64,000 bases of DNA, from the NCBI RefSeq assembly GCF_006715635.1, contig NZ_VFNP01000001.1, positions 1,054,001-1,118,000 on the forward strand. Direction: 5' to 3'. This DNA is from Streptomyces sp. SLBN-118. GTDB taxonomy: Bacteria > Actinomycetota > Actinomycetes > Streptomycetales > Streptomycetaceae. Every line of letters starts with the position of its first letter. Position 1 is the stretch's first letter. Under the pieces are notes generated by a model. It was not told where the DNA came from, did not search any database, and saw only the letters and a program-made list of their open reading frames with translations. Below are positions 9,202 through 17,134 of the stretch, in pieces. The translations under genes and the position numbers were made by a program.

Positions 9202-9457
9202 CACGCCGTCACTCCATGTCTGCGGGCGGGCGGTGCCGGGGGCAAGTGCCGGGCAAAGCACGGCAACCATAGCCAGGGGTGACGCAAAAAGAATGAATTG
9301 AATCCCGCAATTAGCCCGTTCGCGCTCCGTGGCTTCCCGCATGCGCCCATTCGCCTGGCGAGTGTTCACTCGGGAGACGGACAAAAAGCCGCGTCGAGCG
9401 GGCACCGGGCATATCCCATCGAAACATTCTGCATGGCCGGCAGAGAGGAGTCCGATC
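9202..9457. promoter_or_regulatory. Divergent promoter region with GAGTG-TT-CACTC dyad
   Basis: A 256-nt non-coding spacer between the divergent epimerase and sugar dehydrogenase genes. The dyad GAGTGTTCACTC at 9360-9371 is the same half-site as in GAGTGCACTC at 4843. AGAGAGGAG just before 9458 is the ribosome binding site of the dehydrogenase. Confidence 0.4.
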
Positions 9458-10726
9458 GTGTCGACGGCAACAGAGAAGGTGGTGGTGGTCGGCCAGGGGT
9501 ATGTGGGTCTTCCACTCGCCGTTCGTGCAGTGGAAGCCGGGCGCAACGTCGTTGGTCTCGATGTGGACGAGATGCGCGTCAAGCGCCTGGCCGGGGGCGA
9601 GTCGTTCGCCGAGGACGTGACGTCGCCCCGCCTGCTGGCTGCCCTCAACTCGGGCCGCTATGCCCTGAGTACCGACTACGCCGACGCGGCAGACTTCGAC
9701 GTCTGTGTCATCACGGTGCCCACGCCCCTGAAGGACGGTGCACCCGACCTGAGTTTCGTGGAGAGCGCCGCACAGGAAGTCTCCCAGTACCTGCGGCCGA
9801 ACGCCACGGTGATCCTGGAGTCGACCACGTATCCCTGCACGACCGAACATGTGGTGTGCCCGATTCTTGAGGCGGGCAGCGGACTTCAGGCGGGCAAAGA
9901 CTTCTTCCTCGGATACAGCCCGGAAAGAATCGACCCGGGAAACCCAACCTGGCGGCTGGAGAACACCCCCAAGGTGGTATCCGGTATGGACGAGGGCTCC
10001 CTGCGGCATGTCGAGCACTTCTACGCCGGCATCGTGGACCGTACTGTCCCGGTCAGCTCACCGCGCACGGCCGAGCTGACCAAGCTCCTGGAGAACACCT
10101 TCCGCCATGTCAACATCGCCCTCGTCAACGAGCTCGCGATGTTCTGCAAACCGCTCGGCATCGACATCTGGGAAGTGATCGACGCGGCGTCGACGAAGCC
10201 TTTCGGCTACATGCGCTTTCTGCCCGGTCCCGGGGTCGGCGGACATTGCCTGCCCATCGACCCCTCCTACCTCTCGTGGCAGGTCAAGCAGACGCTGCGG
10301 CACGACTTCCGCTTCGTGGCACTGGCCAACGACATCAACAGCCATATGCCCGACCATGTGGTGTTGCGCGTTTCCAGAGGGCTCAACGCCCGACGCAAGC
10401 CGGTCAACGGAAGCCAGATTCTGGTCCTCGGCCTCGCCTACAAGAGGAACACCGGCGACATCCGGGAGTCCCCTTCCGTCGCGGTGGCTCTCGGACTGAG
10501 GAACATGGGCGCTCACGTCCTCGCGGTGGAACCGTATGTAGACCCTCGTCAGCTCCCCGAGGACATTCTGTGCGTCGAACTCACGGAGGAACAAGTGGCG
10601 GCTGCCGATGCCGTGGTCATTGCCACCGACCACGACTCCTTCGACTACGCCATGGTCGAGCGTGTCGCCGACTACGTATTCGACGCTTGTAATCGGTGCC
10701 GTGTGGAAACAGTTGAGCGTCTCTGA
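9458..10726 (+). CDS. UDP-N-acetylhexosamine 6-dehydrogenase (WbpA/WecC/TviB family)
   Basis: A 422-residue nucleotide-sugar dehydrogenase of normal length. It shows the Rossmann motif VVVVGQGYVGLPLA (about residues 8-21), TVPTPLKDG, the substrate-loop signature GYSPERIDPGN characteristic of UDP-HexNAc dehydrogenases, and the catalytic cysteine in GGHCLPIDP (Cys264). It oxidises C6 of a UDP-sugar to the carboxylate in two NAD-dependent steps. GTG 9458 follows an AGAGGAG site; an earlier in-frame start would lie in the promoter dyad region. The uronate made here is a plausible target for the amidotransferase at position 1. Confidence 0.9.
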   Translation: MSTATEKVVVVGQGYVGLPLAVRAVEAGRNVVGLDVDEMRVKRLAGGESFAEDVTSPRLLAALNSGRYALSTDYADAADFDVCVITVPTPLKDGAPDLSFVESAAQEVSQYLRPNATVILESTTYPCTTEHVVCPILEAGSGLQAGKDFFLGYSPERIDPGNPTWRLENTPKVVSGMDEGSLRHVEHFYAGIVDRTVPVSSPRTAELTKLLENTFRHVNIALVNELAMFCKPLGIDIWEVIDAASTKPFGYMRFLPGPGVGGHCLPIDPSYLSWQVKQTLRHDFRFVALANDINSHMPDHVVLRVSRGLNARRKPVNGSQILVLGLAYKRNTGDIRESPSVAVALGLRNMGAHVLAVEPYVDPRQLPEDILCVELTEEQVAAADAVVIATDHDSFDYAMVERVADYVFDACNRCRVETVERL

Positions 10727-10839
10727 AGGCCGCCGGTGCACTCCATTGGGGTACGAAAAGTCGAGTGCACATGCCATGCGCCCCAAATCCCTGAGCCTGC
10801 TCCTAGGCTGACTGCTCACTCACTTGCTCCGACTGGGGA
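10727..10839 (+). promoter_or_regulatory. Promoter region with inverted repeat GTGCACTC/GAGTGCAC
   Basis: Arms GTGCACTC (10736-10743) and GAGTGCAC (10763-10770) are perfect complements separated by 19 nt. They lie 70-104 bp upstream of the Wzz/kinase start and reuse the half-site found at 4843 and 9360. Confidence 0.4.
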
Positions 10840-12336
10840 ATGACCTTGGATCTGCGCGACTACCTACGAGTCCTTTCCCGTCGATGGCATGTCATCGCCG
10901 TCGTGACCGTGCTGGGGACGGTGGCGGGCGTCCTGGCGAGTGTCCTCGTCACACCGGAGTACCGGGCCACGACCACGCTCTTCGTATCCCTCCAGGCCGA
11001 CACCGACACCTCCCAGCTCAACCAGGGCAACTCGTTCGCCCAGGCCAGAGTGCAGTCCTATGCCGGTGTGGCGCAGAGCCCCGAGGTGACAGGACCGGTC
11101 GTGAAAGCCCTCCGGCTCGAGATGACCCCGGCCCAGCTCGCCGACCGGATCGAGGCCGAGGCCCCGCTCAACACGGTTCTGGTCCGCCTGACCGTAACCG
11201 ACACCCACGCGGCACGAGCGGCCCAGATCAGCAACGCGGTCGCTCACCGCTTTGCCGACGTGATCAGGAAGCTGGAGCGCCCCGAGTCGAAGAAGGGCAA
11301 GCTCGCGCCCTCCCCGGTACGGCTCACCGTGACGCACCCCGCCACCGTGCCGACGGCGCCGTCGTCCCCGAACACCGCGGTCAATGTTGCCCTGGGCCTG
11401 GCGGTGGGCCTGCTGCTCGGGCTGGGGCTGGGTGTCGCACTGGAGACAGTGGACACGTCGATGCGTGACTCCAAGGCCCTCGCCGAGTGCCTGGCAGGCG
11501 CTGGGGGGCCCGCCGTGCTGTCCAGCATCGTGCAGGACCCGCGAGCCACGCGGCAACCGATCTCCCTGCGCGACGACGCGCACAGTCCTCGCGCCGAGGG
11601 CTTCCGGAAGCTTCGGGTCAACCTTCAGTTCGCGGAGGTGGACAAGCGGCCGAAGGTGATCGCTGTCACGAGCCCGCTGCCCCGTGAGGGGAAGAGCAGC
11701 GTGTCGGTCAACCTGGCTGCCACGCTGGCCGAAGAAGGGGCAAAGGTATGTCTGATCGACTGCGACCTGCGCCGTCCATCGGTCGCTCCGGCCCTCGGCC
11801 TGGTCAGGGACGCCGGGCTCACCACAGTTCTGGTGGGCCAGGCCGAACTGCATGAAGTACTCCAGTCGGCCGGCACCTTCTCGGTGCTCGCCAGCGGGAG
11901 GATCCCTCCCAACCCGACGCAGCTTCTCGGAAGCACCTACTTCGCCTCCCTGCTGCGCACTCTTGCCGGGCAGTTCGACCATGTCGTGGTGGACACGGCT
12001 CCGGTACTTCCCTTCGCCGACACCACAGCGATGGCACCCGCCATCGACGGCTACCTGCTCGTGGCGCGCGCCGGGCGGACGAACCGGAGTCAGGTCACCG
12101 ACGCCCTGCGCATGCTCGAACGGGTCAATGTCCCTGTGCTGGGAGCCGTATTGAACGCCGCTCCGGTCCGCGGGGAGGGCGACGCACACGCCTACGCCTA
12201 CAGCTACCGGCCCAAGCAGGACACGACAGCCCGGCTCTCCGCGCTGGTGTCGTCGCGGTTGGCGGCGGTGGTCCCCGGCCGAGGGCCGGCCGACAAACAG
12301 CCCGGAGCGCGGGTGCCGTCCAAGACACGTTCGTAG
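10840..12336 (+). CDS. Polysaccharide co-polymerase with tyrosine autokinase domain (Wzz-BY-kinase)
   Basis: A 498-residue fusion. The N-terminal Wzz domain has two membrane segments (about residues 18-36 and 184-202) around an extracytoplasmic loop. The C-terminal BY-kinase domain has Walker A PLPREGKSS (about 279-287, Lys285), Walker A' CLIDCDLRRP and Walker B VVVDTAP. The tail carries a short tyrosine cluster, AYAYSYRP, the expected autophosphorylation region. This architecture, with both halves on one chain, is that of Gram-negative Wzc and actinobacterial homologues. It sets polysaccharide chain length and export in a phosphorylation-dependent way. It is followed 19 nt later by the glutaminyl cyclase gene. 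Confidence 0.92.
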   Translation: MTLDLRDYLRVLSRRWHVIAVVTVLGTVAGVLASVLVTPEYRATTTLFVSLQADTDTSQLNQGNSFAQARVQSYAGVAQSPEVTGPVVKALRLEMTPAQLADRIEAEAPLNTVLVRLTVTDTHAARAAQISNAVAHRFADVIRKLERPESKKGKLAPSPVRLTVTHPATVPTAPSSPNTAVNVALGLAVGLLLGLGLGVALETVDTSMRDSKALAECLAGAGGPAVLSSIVQDPRATRQPISLRDDAHSPRAEGFRKLRVNLQFAEVDKRPKVIAVTSPLPREGKSSVSVNLAATLAEEGAKVCLIDCDLRRPSVAPALGLVRDAGLTTVLVGQAELHEVLQSAGTFSVLASGRIPPNPTQLLGSTYFASLLRTLAGQFDHVVVDTAPVLPFADTTAMAPAIDGYLLVARAGRTNRSQVTDALRMLERVNVPVLGAVLNAAPVRGEGDAHAYAYSYRPKQDTTARLSALVSSRLAAVVPGRGPADKQPGARVPSKTRS

Positions 12337-12355
12337 AACCGGTCGGGCGTGCCTC

Positions 12356-13189
12356 ATGCGTCGTGCATCGAAGGGCCCCGTCGTGGACGTGGTCGCGGCC
12401 CTGGTCAGTGGACTGCTCGTCGCCTCGTGTGCGACGGGAAACGGAGCCGGGGTGGTCGGCCGGGGCACAGCTGGGCGGGCCACCACAGGGACCGAGCAGT
12501 TGCGGGCCGAGGTCGTCGAGACGCTGCCCCACGACCCGAAGGCCTTCACCCAGGGCCTGGAGATGACCGAAGGCGGCACGCTGTACGAGAGCACGGGCGT
12601 GGTCGGACAGTCCTCGGTCCGGGCGGGTCCCCTCGACGGGTTTCCGGCAGTCCGCGCCACGTTGCCCCGGCCGCTGTTCGGCGAGGGGATCACCGTCATG
12701 GGCCCCACGCTGTGGCAACTCACCTGGCGGAACGGCCTGGCGGTGGAACGGGACGCGAGGACGCTGGCCGAGCTGCGCAGGGTCTCGTACGGGGACGAAG
12801 GCTGGGGCCTGTGCCACCAGCGGCATCCCGACCGGCTGGTGACGAGCAACGGCTCCTCTCGGCTCACCTTCCGGGACCCCCGGACACTCGCGAAAACAGG
12901 AGAGGTTGTGGTCACCGCCCGTGGGCGCCCCGTGGGGAGCCTGAACGAGCTCGAATGCGTCGGTGAGCTCGTGTACGCCAACGTCTGGCCGTCGGACCGG
13001 ATCATGCGCATCGATGGGAACACCGGACTGGTCACCGGGGAAATTGACGCCGCGGGGCTGCTCACGACTGAGGAGGCTGACCGAGCAGATGTCCTGAACG
13101 GCATCGCGGCCGTTCCCGGCACCGGCCAGTTCCTGCTCACCGGCAAGTGGTGGCCCAAGATGTTCCGGGTCGCCTTCGTTCCCCGTTGA
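12356..13189 (+). CDS. Glutaminyl-peptide cyclotransferase (beta-propeller type), lipoprotein
   Basis: A 277-residue protein of the plant/bacterial glutamine cyclotransferase family. Family motifs appear in order: DPKAFTQGLEM, LYESTGVVGQSSVR, FGEGITVMG, LTWRNG, GWGL, LNELECVGELVYANVW, DVLNGIA and TGKWWPKMF. It converts N-terminal Gln to pyroglutamate. The N-terminus has a basic region, a hydrophobic stretch and a lipobox LVASC with Cys25, so it should be an exported lipoprotein. The usual catalytic Glu in NELE is present. Placement 19 nt after the kinase gene suggests co-transcription with the polysaccharide genes; its target is unknown. No strong ribosome site precedes the ATG. Confidence 0.85.
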   Translation: MRRASKGPVVDVVAALVSGLLVASCATGNGAGVVGRGTAGRATTGTEQLRAEVVETLPHDPKAFTQGLEMTEGGTLYESTGVVGQSSVRAGPLDGFPAVRATLPRPLFGEGITVMGPTLWQLTWRNGLAVERDARTLAELRRVSYGDEGWGLCHQRHPDRLVTSNGSSRLTFRDPRTLAKTGEVVVTARGRPVGSLNELECVGELVYANVWPSDRIMRIDGNTGLVTGEIDAAGLLTTEEADRADVLNGIAAVPGTGQFLLTGKWWPKMFRVAFVPR

Positions 13190-13232
13190 CGCACGCCGCC
13201 GGCCGTTGCTCGGTCCCCGAGCGGGCAGTGGG

Positions 13233-14795
13233 TCAGTTTCCGGCCGCCCCGGCCCACAGGTGGTGCATCGCGTACGAGCGCCACGGCCGCCAGCTCCGAA
13301 CATCCCCCGTCTGCGCCTGCACCGCCGCGTCGTCCGGCAGCAGCACATCCGGGTCCCCCAGCGCCCGCATGCGGATATAGGCCGCCGTCCCCGCGCCGAT
13401 GCCCGGCAGGGTGAGCAGCTGCCGTTCTGCCTCGTCCCTGTCGGCACCCGGGTCGAGGATCAGCGAGCCGTCGGCGAGGGCGGTCGCCAGGTTGCGCAGC
13501 TCGCTAGGGGGTGTCTTTCGGATCTTGCCGGGCTCGCGTGCCCTGGCACGGCACCTCGCTGCGTTGTCGTCAGTCGCCGACGCTCCGCGTGGGCTCCTTC
13601 CTCCGCCTTGCGATGCACCACGCCAGACCCCGCTCACTGATCCGGCCTGATCCAAAAGACACCCCCTGGGCTCCGCAGCCGCCAAGTCCTCGGCGCGGGG
13701 GAAGAGATGTGTCAGCCCGCCGCTCGGCTCGGGCAGCCTCTGTCCGTACGCCGCGACGATCTCGTCGCAGAGCTCCCGCCGGCCCAGCACGGCCCGTACC
13801 GCGAGCTCGTGCGGATCGGCCGTGCCCGGCGCGCGCAGGCCGGGGCGCGCCGCGACCAGGGGAGCCAGAGCCGGGTCTGTGCCGAGGCGTTCGGCGACCG
13901 AGCAGGGGTCGGCGTCCAGGTCGAAGAGGCAGCGCATCCGCTGGGTGGCGGTCGTCAGATCCCGCAGTTCCGTGAGGTGCAGCCGGCACTCCAACCAGCC
14001 GCCCGCGCCCGGCTGTTCACCGACCTCGGCGATTCCGGATCCGCCGGGCAGCCGCAGAGTACGCCGGTAGCTTCGGGAGCCGCGCTCGCCGACGACCTCC
14101 TCGACACCGGTGACGGCCCGCGCGGCGAGGTAGTCGAAGACCTCCGCCGAGGCGTACGGACCGCGGTAGGCAAGCCGCAGTGGCACTCCGGCGGCGCCGT
14201 TGGCCGGGGCGACGGGGCCGAAGCGCGAGCCGCGGCCGGGCCGGGTCGAGCGCAGTTCGCTGGGGGTGGCCGCGTAGATCTCGCGGATGGTGTCGTTGAA
14301 CTGCCGCACGCTCGCGAATCCCGAGGCGAAGGCGATCTCCGCCGCCTGCAGGTTGGTCGTCTGGAGCAGTACGCGTGCGGTGTGGCCGCGCTGGGCCCGG
14401 GCAAGGGCGATGGGGCCCGCGCCGAGCTCGGCGTTCAGCTGGCGCTGTACCTGGCGGGCGCTGTAGCCCAGCCGGTCGGCCAGGCCCGCGACGCCCTCCC
14501 GGTCCACGATCCCGTCGCCGATCAGCCGCACGGCCCGGCCGACGACATCGGCGCGGGCGTTCCATTCGGCGGAGCCCGGCACGGCGTCGGGGCGACAGCG
14601 GCGGCAGGCCCGGAATCCGGCACCCTGGGCGGCTGCGGCCGTCCGGTAGAAGGTCACGTTCTGGCGCTTGGGCGTGATCGCGGGACAGCTGGGGCGGCAG
14701 TAGATCCCGGTGGTGGACACGGCGAAGAAGAACACCCCGTCGAACCGGGCGTCCCTGCTGCTCACCGCCTCGTACCTGCTGTCCTCCTTGGTCAT
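13233..14795 (-). CDS. Bifunctional Ada/AlkA DNA alkylation repair protein, with an in-frame MITE-derived insert
   Basis: A 520-residue protein. Residues 1-75 are the Ada zinc/methyl-acceptor domain with four cysteines (GIYCRPSC and ACRRC). An AraC-type HTH follows (about 80-165: VAGLADRLGYSARQVQRQL, ASVRQFNDTIRE), then an AlkA N-terminal domain and HhH glycosylase region (LPGIGAGTAAYIRMRALGDPD). It senses methyl phosphotriesters, activates transcription and excises alkylated bases. Residues about 377-430 have no counterpart in the family and coincide exactly with the inserted element at 13507-13666; the segment between LLPDD and SWRPWRSYA also looks shorter than usual. The glycosylase half may therefore be impaired. 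ATG 14795 begins the conserved Ada N-terminus. Confidence 0.8.
   Translation of the reverse strand: MTKEDSRYEAVSSRDARFDGVFFFAVSTTGIYCRPSCPAITPKRQNVTFYRTAAAAQGAGFRACRRCRPDAVPGSAEWNARADVVGRAVRLIGDGIVDREGVAGLADRLGYSARQVQRQLNAELGAGPIALARAQRGHTARVLLQTTNLQAAEIAFASGFASVRQFNDTIREIYAATPSELRSTRPGRGSRFGPVAPANGAAGVPLRLAYRGPYASAEVFDYLAARAVTGVEEVVGERGSRSYRRTLRLPGGSGIAEVGEQPGAGGWLECRLHLTELRDLTTATQRMRCLFDLDADPCSVAERLGTDPALAPLVAARPGLRAPGTADPHELAVRAVLGRRELCDEIVAAYGQRLPEPSGGLTHLFPRAEDLAAAEPRGCLLDQAGSVSGVWRGASQGGGRSPRGASATDDNAARCRARAREPGKIRKTPPSELRNLATALADGSLILDPGADRDEAERQLLTLPGIGAGTAAYIRMRALGDPDVLLPDDAAVQAQTGDVRSWRPWRSYAMHHLWAGAAGN
13507..13666. mobile_element. 160-bp MITE-like element inside the alkA part
   Basis: Terminal inverted repeats start GGGGGTGTCTTTCGGATC (left) and, read inward from the right, GGGGGTGTCTTTTGGATC, giving 22 matches over 25 nt. 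The interior has no transposase. Ends of this type resemble Streptomyces IS5-type insertion sequences (from memory, not searched). The flanks read CTAG at the left end and CTGG at the right end; with a 2-nt target duplication the net insert is 162 nt, which keeps the host frame open. Confidence 0.75.
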
Positions 14796-15185
14796 ACGGC
14801 CAGTATGGGCACCGTGCGGGGCCGGGGCTGGCGGAAATCGGACATGACGTTCGACGCGGAGAAGTGCTGCGCTCGTTGCCGCCGGGAAGCTGCCCTGAGA
14901 GCGCGAACCGGTCCGTCGCCCGGCGCGGTTCATCACCGAACGGCGGACACCGGCGATGTCCTGGGAATCTCACCCTGCCGGGTCCTGTGCCCCAACGGCG
15001 GTGCTGGGCCTGGCAGTTGAGTGCGTTGAGGGGCCGCCATGCGGGCTGCGCGAGACCCGCGGGCGTGCAGTGCGACGGCCACGCCCGGCAGTCGTCGACA
15101 GGCGGACGCATGGCGCGCCCCCGGGGTGCGCGAGGATGCATGGTGTCCGGATGCCGCCGGGCCATGATGGACGGACGCTGGAGAC
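14796..15185. promoter_or_regulatory. Divergent intergenic region, no gene seen
   Basis: This 390-nt spacer lies between the ada-alkA gene and a small hypothetical gene. The open frames in it are shadows with arginine-rich, non-conserved translations. An Ada-type operator could lie near 14800-14830, but I cannot identify one with confidence. Confidence 0.4.
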
Positions 15186-15413
15186 ATGGCCGTACACCCA
15201 CCGATCGTTGTACACAGGATCTCCCCGTCGGGCGGCCGCCGGGTCACGGTGCGGGATCAGATCATGGGGCTCGCCCACTCCGACGACCAACTGCTGGAGT
15301 TCCTCCGCCGGGCCGGGCTCCCCGACGCGGACAGTCTGCTCGACGACCCGACCTGGATCGAGTGGGTGGGCGACCGGCCCCACGAGTACGACCCCCTGGA
15401 ACTCATGCCGTGA
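15186..15413 (+). CDS. Conserved small hypothetical protein
   Basis: A 75-residue acidic protein of a type often seen in Streptomyces, with the core VTVRDQIMGLAHSDDQLLEF, then LRRAGL and a C-terminal IEWVGD. No catalytic or binding motif is visible and no function is known to me. The start MAVHPP matches the usual N-terminus of the group as I recall it. GTG at 15243 is a possible shorter start. It precedes a 77-residue gene by 72 nt and may share its transcript. Confidence 0.6.
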   Translation: MAVHPPIVVHRISPSGGRRVTVRDQIMGLAHSDDQLLEFLRRAGLPDADSLLDDPTWIEWVGDRPHEYDPLELMP

Positions 15414-15485
15414 ACTGCCCCGAGGGCATTGTCAGTGCCTCGCGAGATGCTTGACGGTCCGACACCTTTCCAAGGGGGCACCGAC

Positions 15486-15719
15486 ATGACCGAATCCGAG
15501 CTCGCCGCGGCACAGGCGTACGTACGACTGCTGCAGACCATCCGGGCCGTCCTCTCCGAGACGGAACAGCCGCTGCTCACCCTCCCGCTGCTCACCGCCC
15601 CGATCGCCGAGGCGGACGAGGCGCTGGACGCTCTCGGCATGGCGGGCAACGAGGCCGAGTTCTTCCATCTGGTGACCAGGCTCCAACCGGCGCTGCGCGA
15701 GGACAGGCGGGTTTCCTGA
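15486..15719 (+). CDS. Small hypothetical protein
   Basis: A 77-residue, mostly helical acidic protein (MTESELAAAQAYVRLLQTIR) without recognisable motifs. ATG 15486 is chosen because the purine-rich AAGGGGGCACC stands directly before it; upstream in-frame starts lack one. The gene is followed by a strong hairpin and faces the csbD-like gene. Function unknown. Confidence 0.55.
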   Translation: MTESELAAAQAYVRLLQTIRAVLSETEQPLLTLPLLTAPIAEADEALDALGMAGNEAEFFHLVTRLQPALREDRRVS

Positions 15720-15793
15720 GCGCGGGGCCCCGGATCGGGAGGCCTCCTCCCGCGCTGCCATATGCCCTGGTCAGGCATGGCGTGGCCCTACAG

Positions 15794-15829
15794 CGGGCTG
15801 CCCCGGGACCGTAGCCCCGGGGCAGCCCG
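15794..15829. terminator. Hairpin terminator between convergent genes
   Basis: A perfect 14-bp stem, CGGGCTGCCCCGGG (15794-15807) with its complement at 15816-15829 and an 8-nt loop, serves the 77-aa gene and the convergent csbD-like gene. Confidence 0.75.
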
Positions 15830-15846
15830 TCCACCTGGCCGCGGAC

Positions 15847-16038
15847 TTACCGTCCGGACGGCCTGTTCGTGGACGGCCTGTTCGTCTGGTCGGCGGCCTT
15901 CTGCACGGCCTCCTGGGTCCTGCCGGCGATCTGCTCGCCACGCCCCTCCGCCTGCATGCCGCGGTCGCCCATGGCCTTGCCGGTGGTTTCCTTCATCCGA
16001 CCCTTGACCTGCTTGGCCTTGGCCTTTGCCTTACCCAT
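15847..16038 (-). CDS. CsbD-family stress protein
   Basis: A 63-residue hydrophilic protein, MGKAKAKAKQVKGRMKETTG followed by KAMGDRGMQAEGRGEQIAG and an Asn/Pro/Arg-rich tail. The KxKQxKGxxKExxGK pattern defines the CsbD family, small general-stress proteins under SigB control in Bacillus; the biochemical role is unknown. The ATG has AAAGGACATG in front. Upstream sequence to 16172 should contain its promoter; I could not make out a convincing SigB-type site. Confidence 0.8.
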   Translation of the reverse strand: MGKAKAKAKQVKGRMKETTGKAMGDRGMQAEGRGEQIAGRTQEAVQKAADQTNRPSTNRPSGR

Positions 16039-16172
16039 GTCATGTCCTTTCGGGTTTTCGGGTGTGGCGTGGAATGCCGTAACCACATTGCGCCCATCGC
16101 TCAAAGTACGCAACTGAACACTTAGCGTGACAATTTGGTGGATCTTGCTCGCTCCGCCACCTGCTCCACGGC

Positions 16173-16706
16173 TCAGCCGCCGAACTCCGGCACAAACGCC
16201 GCGCAGAACGCCTTCAGATCGGCCGGTTTGCGGCTCGTGATCAGCGTTGCCGGGGCGGCGCGGCAGACCGCGACCTCCTCGTCGACCCAGATCCCGCCCG
16301 CGTTGCGGATATCGGTCCGCAGGCTGGGCCACGAGGTCAGCGTCCGACGGCGGACCACATCCGCCTCCACCAGCGTCCAGGGGGCGTGGCATATCGCGGC
16401 CACGGGCTTGGCGAGGCCGAAGCAGCGTTTGACGAACGCGACAGCCGCCTCGTCCATCCGCAGTGCGTCAGGATTGGCGACGCCTCCGGGAAGCACCAGG
16501 CCGTCGTAGTCCTCTGCACTGCTTTCGGCGACCGTCCGGTCGACGGCAAAGGTGTCGGCCCTGCCGAGGTGACGGAAGGCCTGCACCCGCCCGGGCTTCG
16601 TCGACAGCAGCTCCGGCTCTCCACCGGCTTCGAGGACGGCCTGCCACGCCTCGGTCAGCTCGATCTGTTCGACCCCCTGGGGGGCCATGAGAAACGCCAC
16701 TCTCAT
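16173..16706 (-). CDS. DJ-1/PfpI-family protein (type 1 glutamine amidotransferase-like)
   Basis: A 177-residue protein of the DJ-1/PfpI superfamily: MRVAFLMAPQGVEQIELTEA at the start, the acidic elbow region YDGLVLPGGVANPD, and the nucleophile motif AAICHAPWTLVEA with Cys-His. Family members act as proteases, deglycases or chaperones; which applies here cannot be read. ATG 16706 is preferred because AAAGGACG lies 8 nt upstream; a longer start at 16739 would add 11 residues of non-conserved sequence. It is divergent from the gene at 17135. Confidence 0.82.
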   Translation of the reverse strand: MRVAFLMAPQGVEQIELTEAWQAVLEAGGEPELLSTKPGRVQAFRHLGRADTFAVDRTVAESSAEDYDGLVLPGGVANPDALRMDEAAVAFVKRCFGLAKPVAAICHAPWTLVEADVVRRRTLTSWPSLRTDIRNAGGIWVDEEVAVCRAAPATLITSRKPADLKAFCAAFVPEFGG

Positions 16707-17134
16707 GGGGCTCACGTCCTTTCGCGCGTCGTCGCCCATAGGGGACTCGGACGCCGGGTTCCCACAGCCCGGCGGAGTATCCCCGGCCAAGCCCCGGGCC
16801 GGTCACCCGCAACTCGGCGGCGAGCCATGGTCCGCACGGACACATGCCGACCGGGCGGCCGAGTCGAAGGCGTACAAAGCGGCAGCTGACGACCTGCCCC
16901 AAGGACAGGCCGTCAGCCGCTCACGCCCTCAGCGAAGCAGCGCGCCGACACGCTCGCAATCCGAACCATTACGCACTGCAACCACCGCCCGATCGCCGGG
17001 GACGGCACCGTTTCGCCGGCCCGGCCCGGGCGGGTTGCTGCCCGGATGCGCCTCAACTTGCTCGATTCCGCAGGGCACTTTGGGCACATCGTCGTAACCT
17101 GGTAACAATTACCCTCCCAAGCCTGGGGGAGATC
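16707..17134. promoter_or_regulatory. Divergent intergenic region, no gene seen
   Basis: A 428-nt spacer. Sequence near 17080-17115 (TCGTAACCTGGTAACAATTA) is AT-richer than its surroundings and is a plausible promoter for the gene at 17135. No conserved reading frame is apparent. Confidence 0.35.

Noticed and set aside
10864..13284. An 806-codon open frame on the minus strand
   Set aside because: It lies antisense to the kinase and cyclase genes. Its translation is low-complexity and matches no family; it is a product of high GC content.
16039..16172. A SigB-type promoter for the csbD-like gene
   Set aside because: I looked for GTTT-N14-16-GGGTAT-like spacing on the minus strand and found no convincing match.
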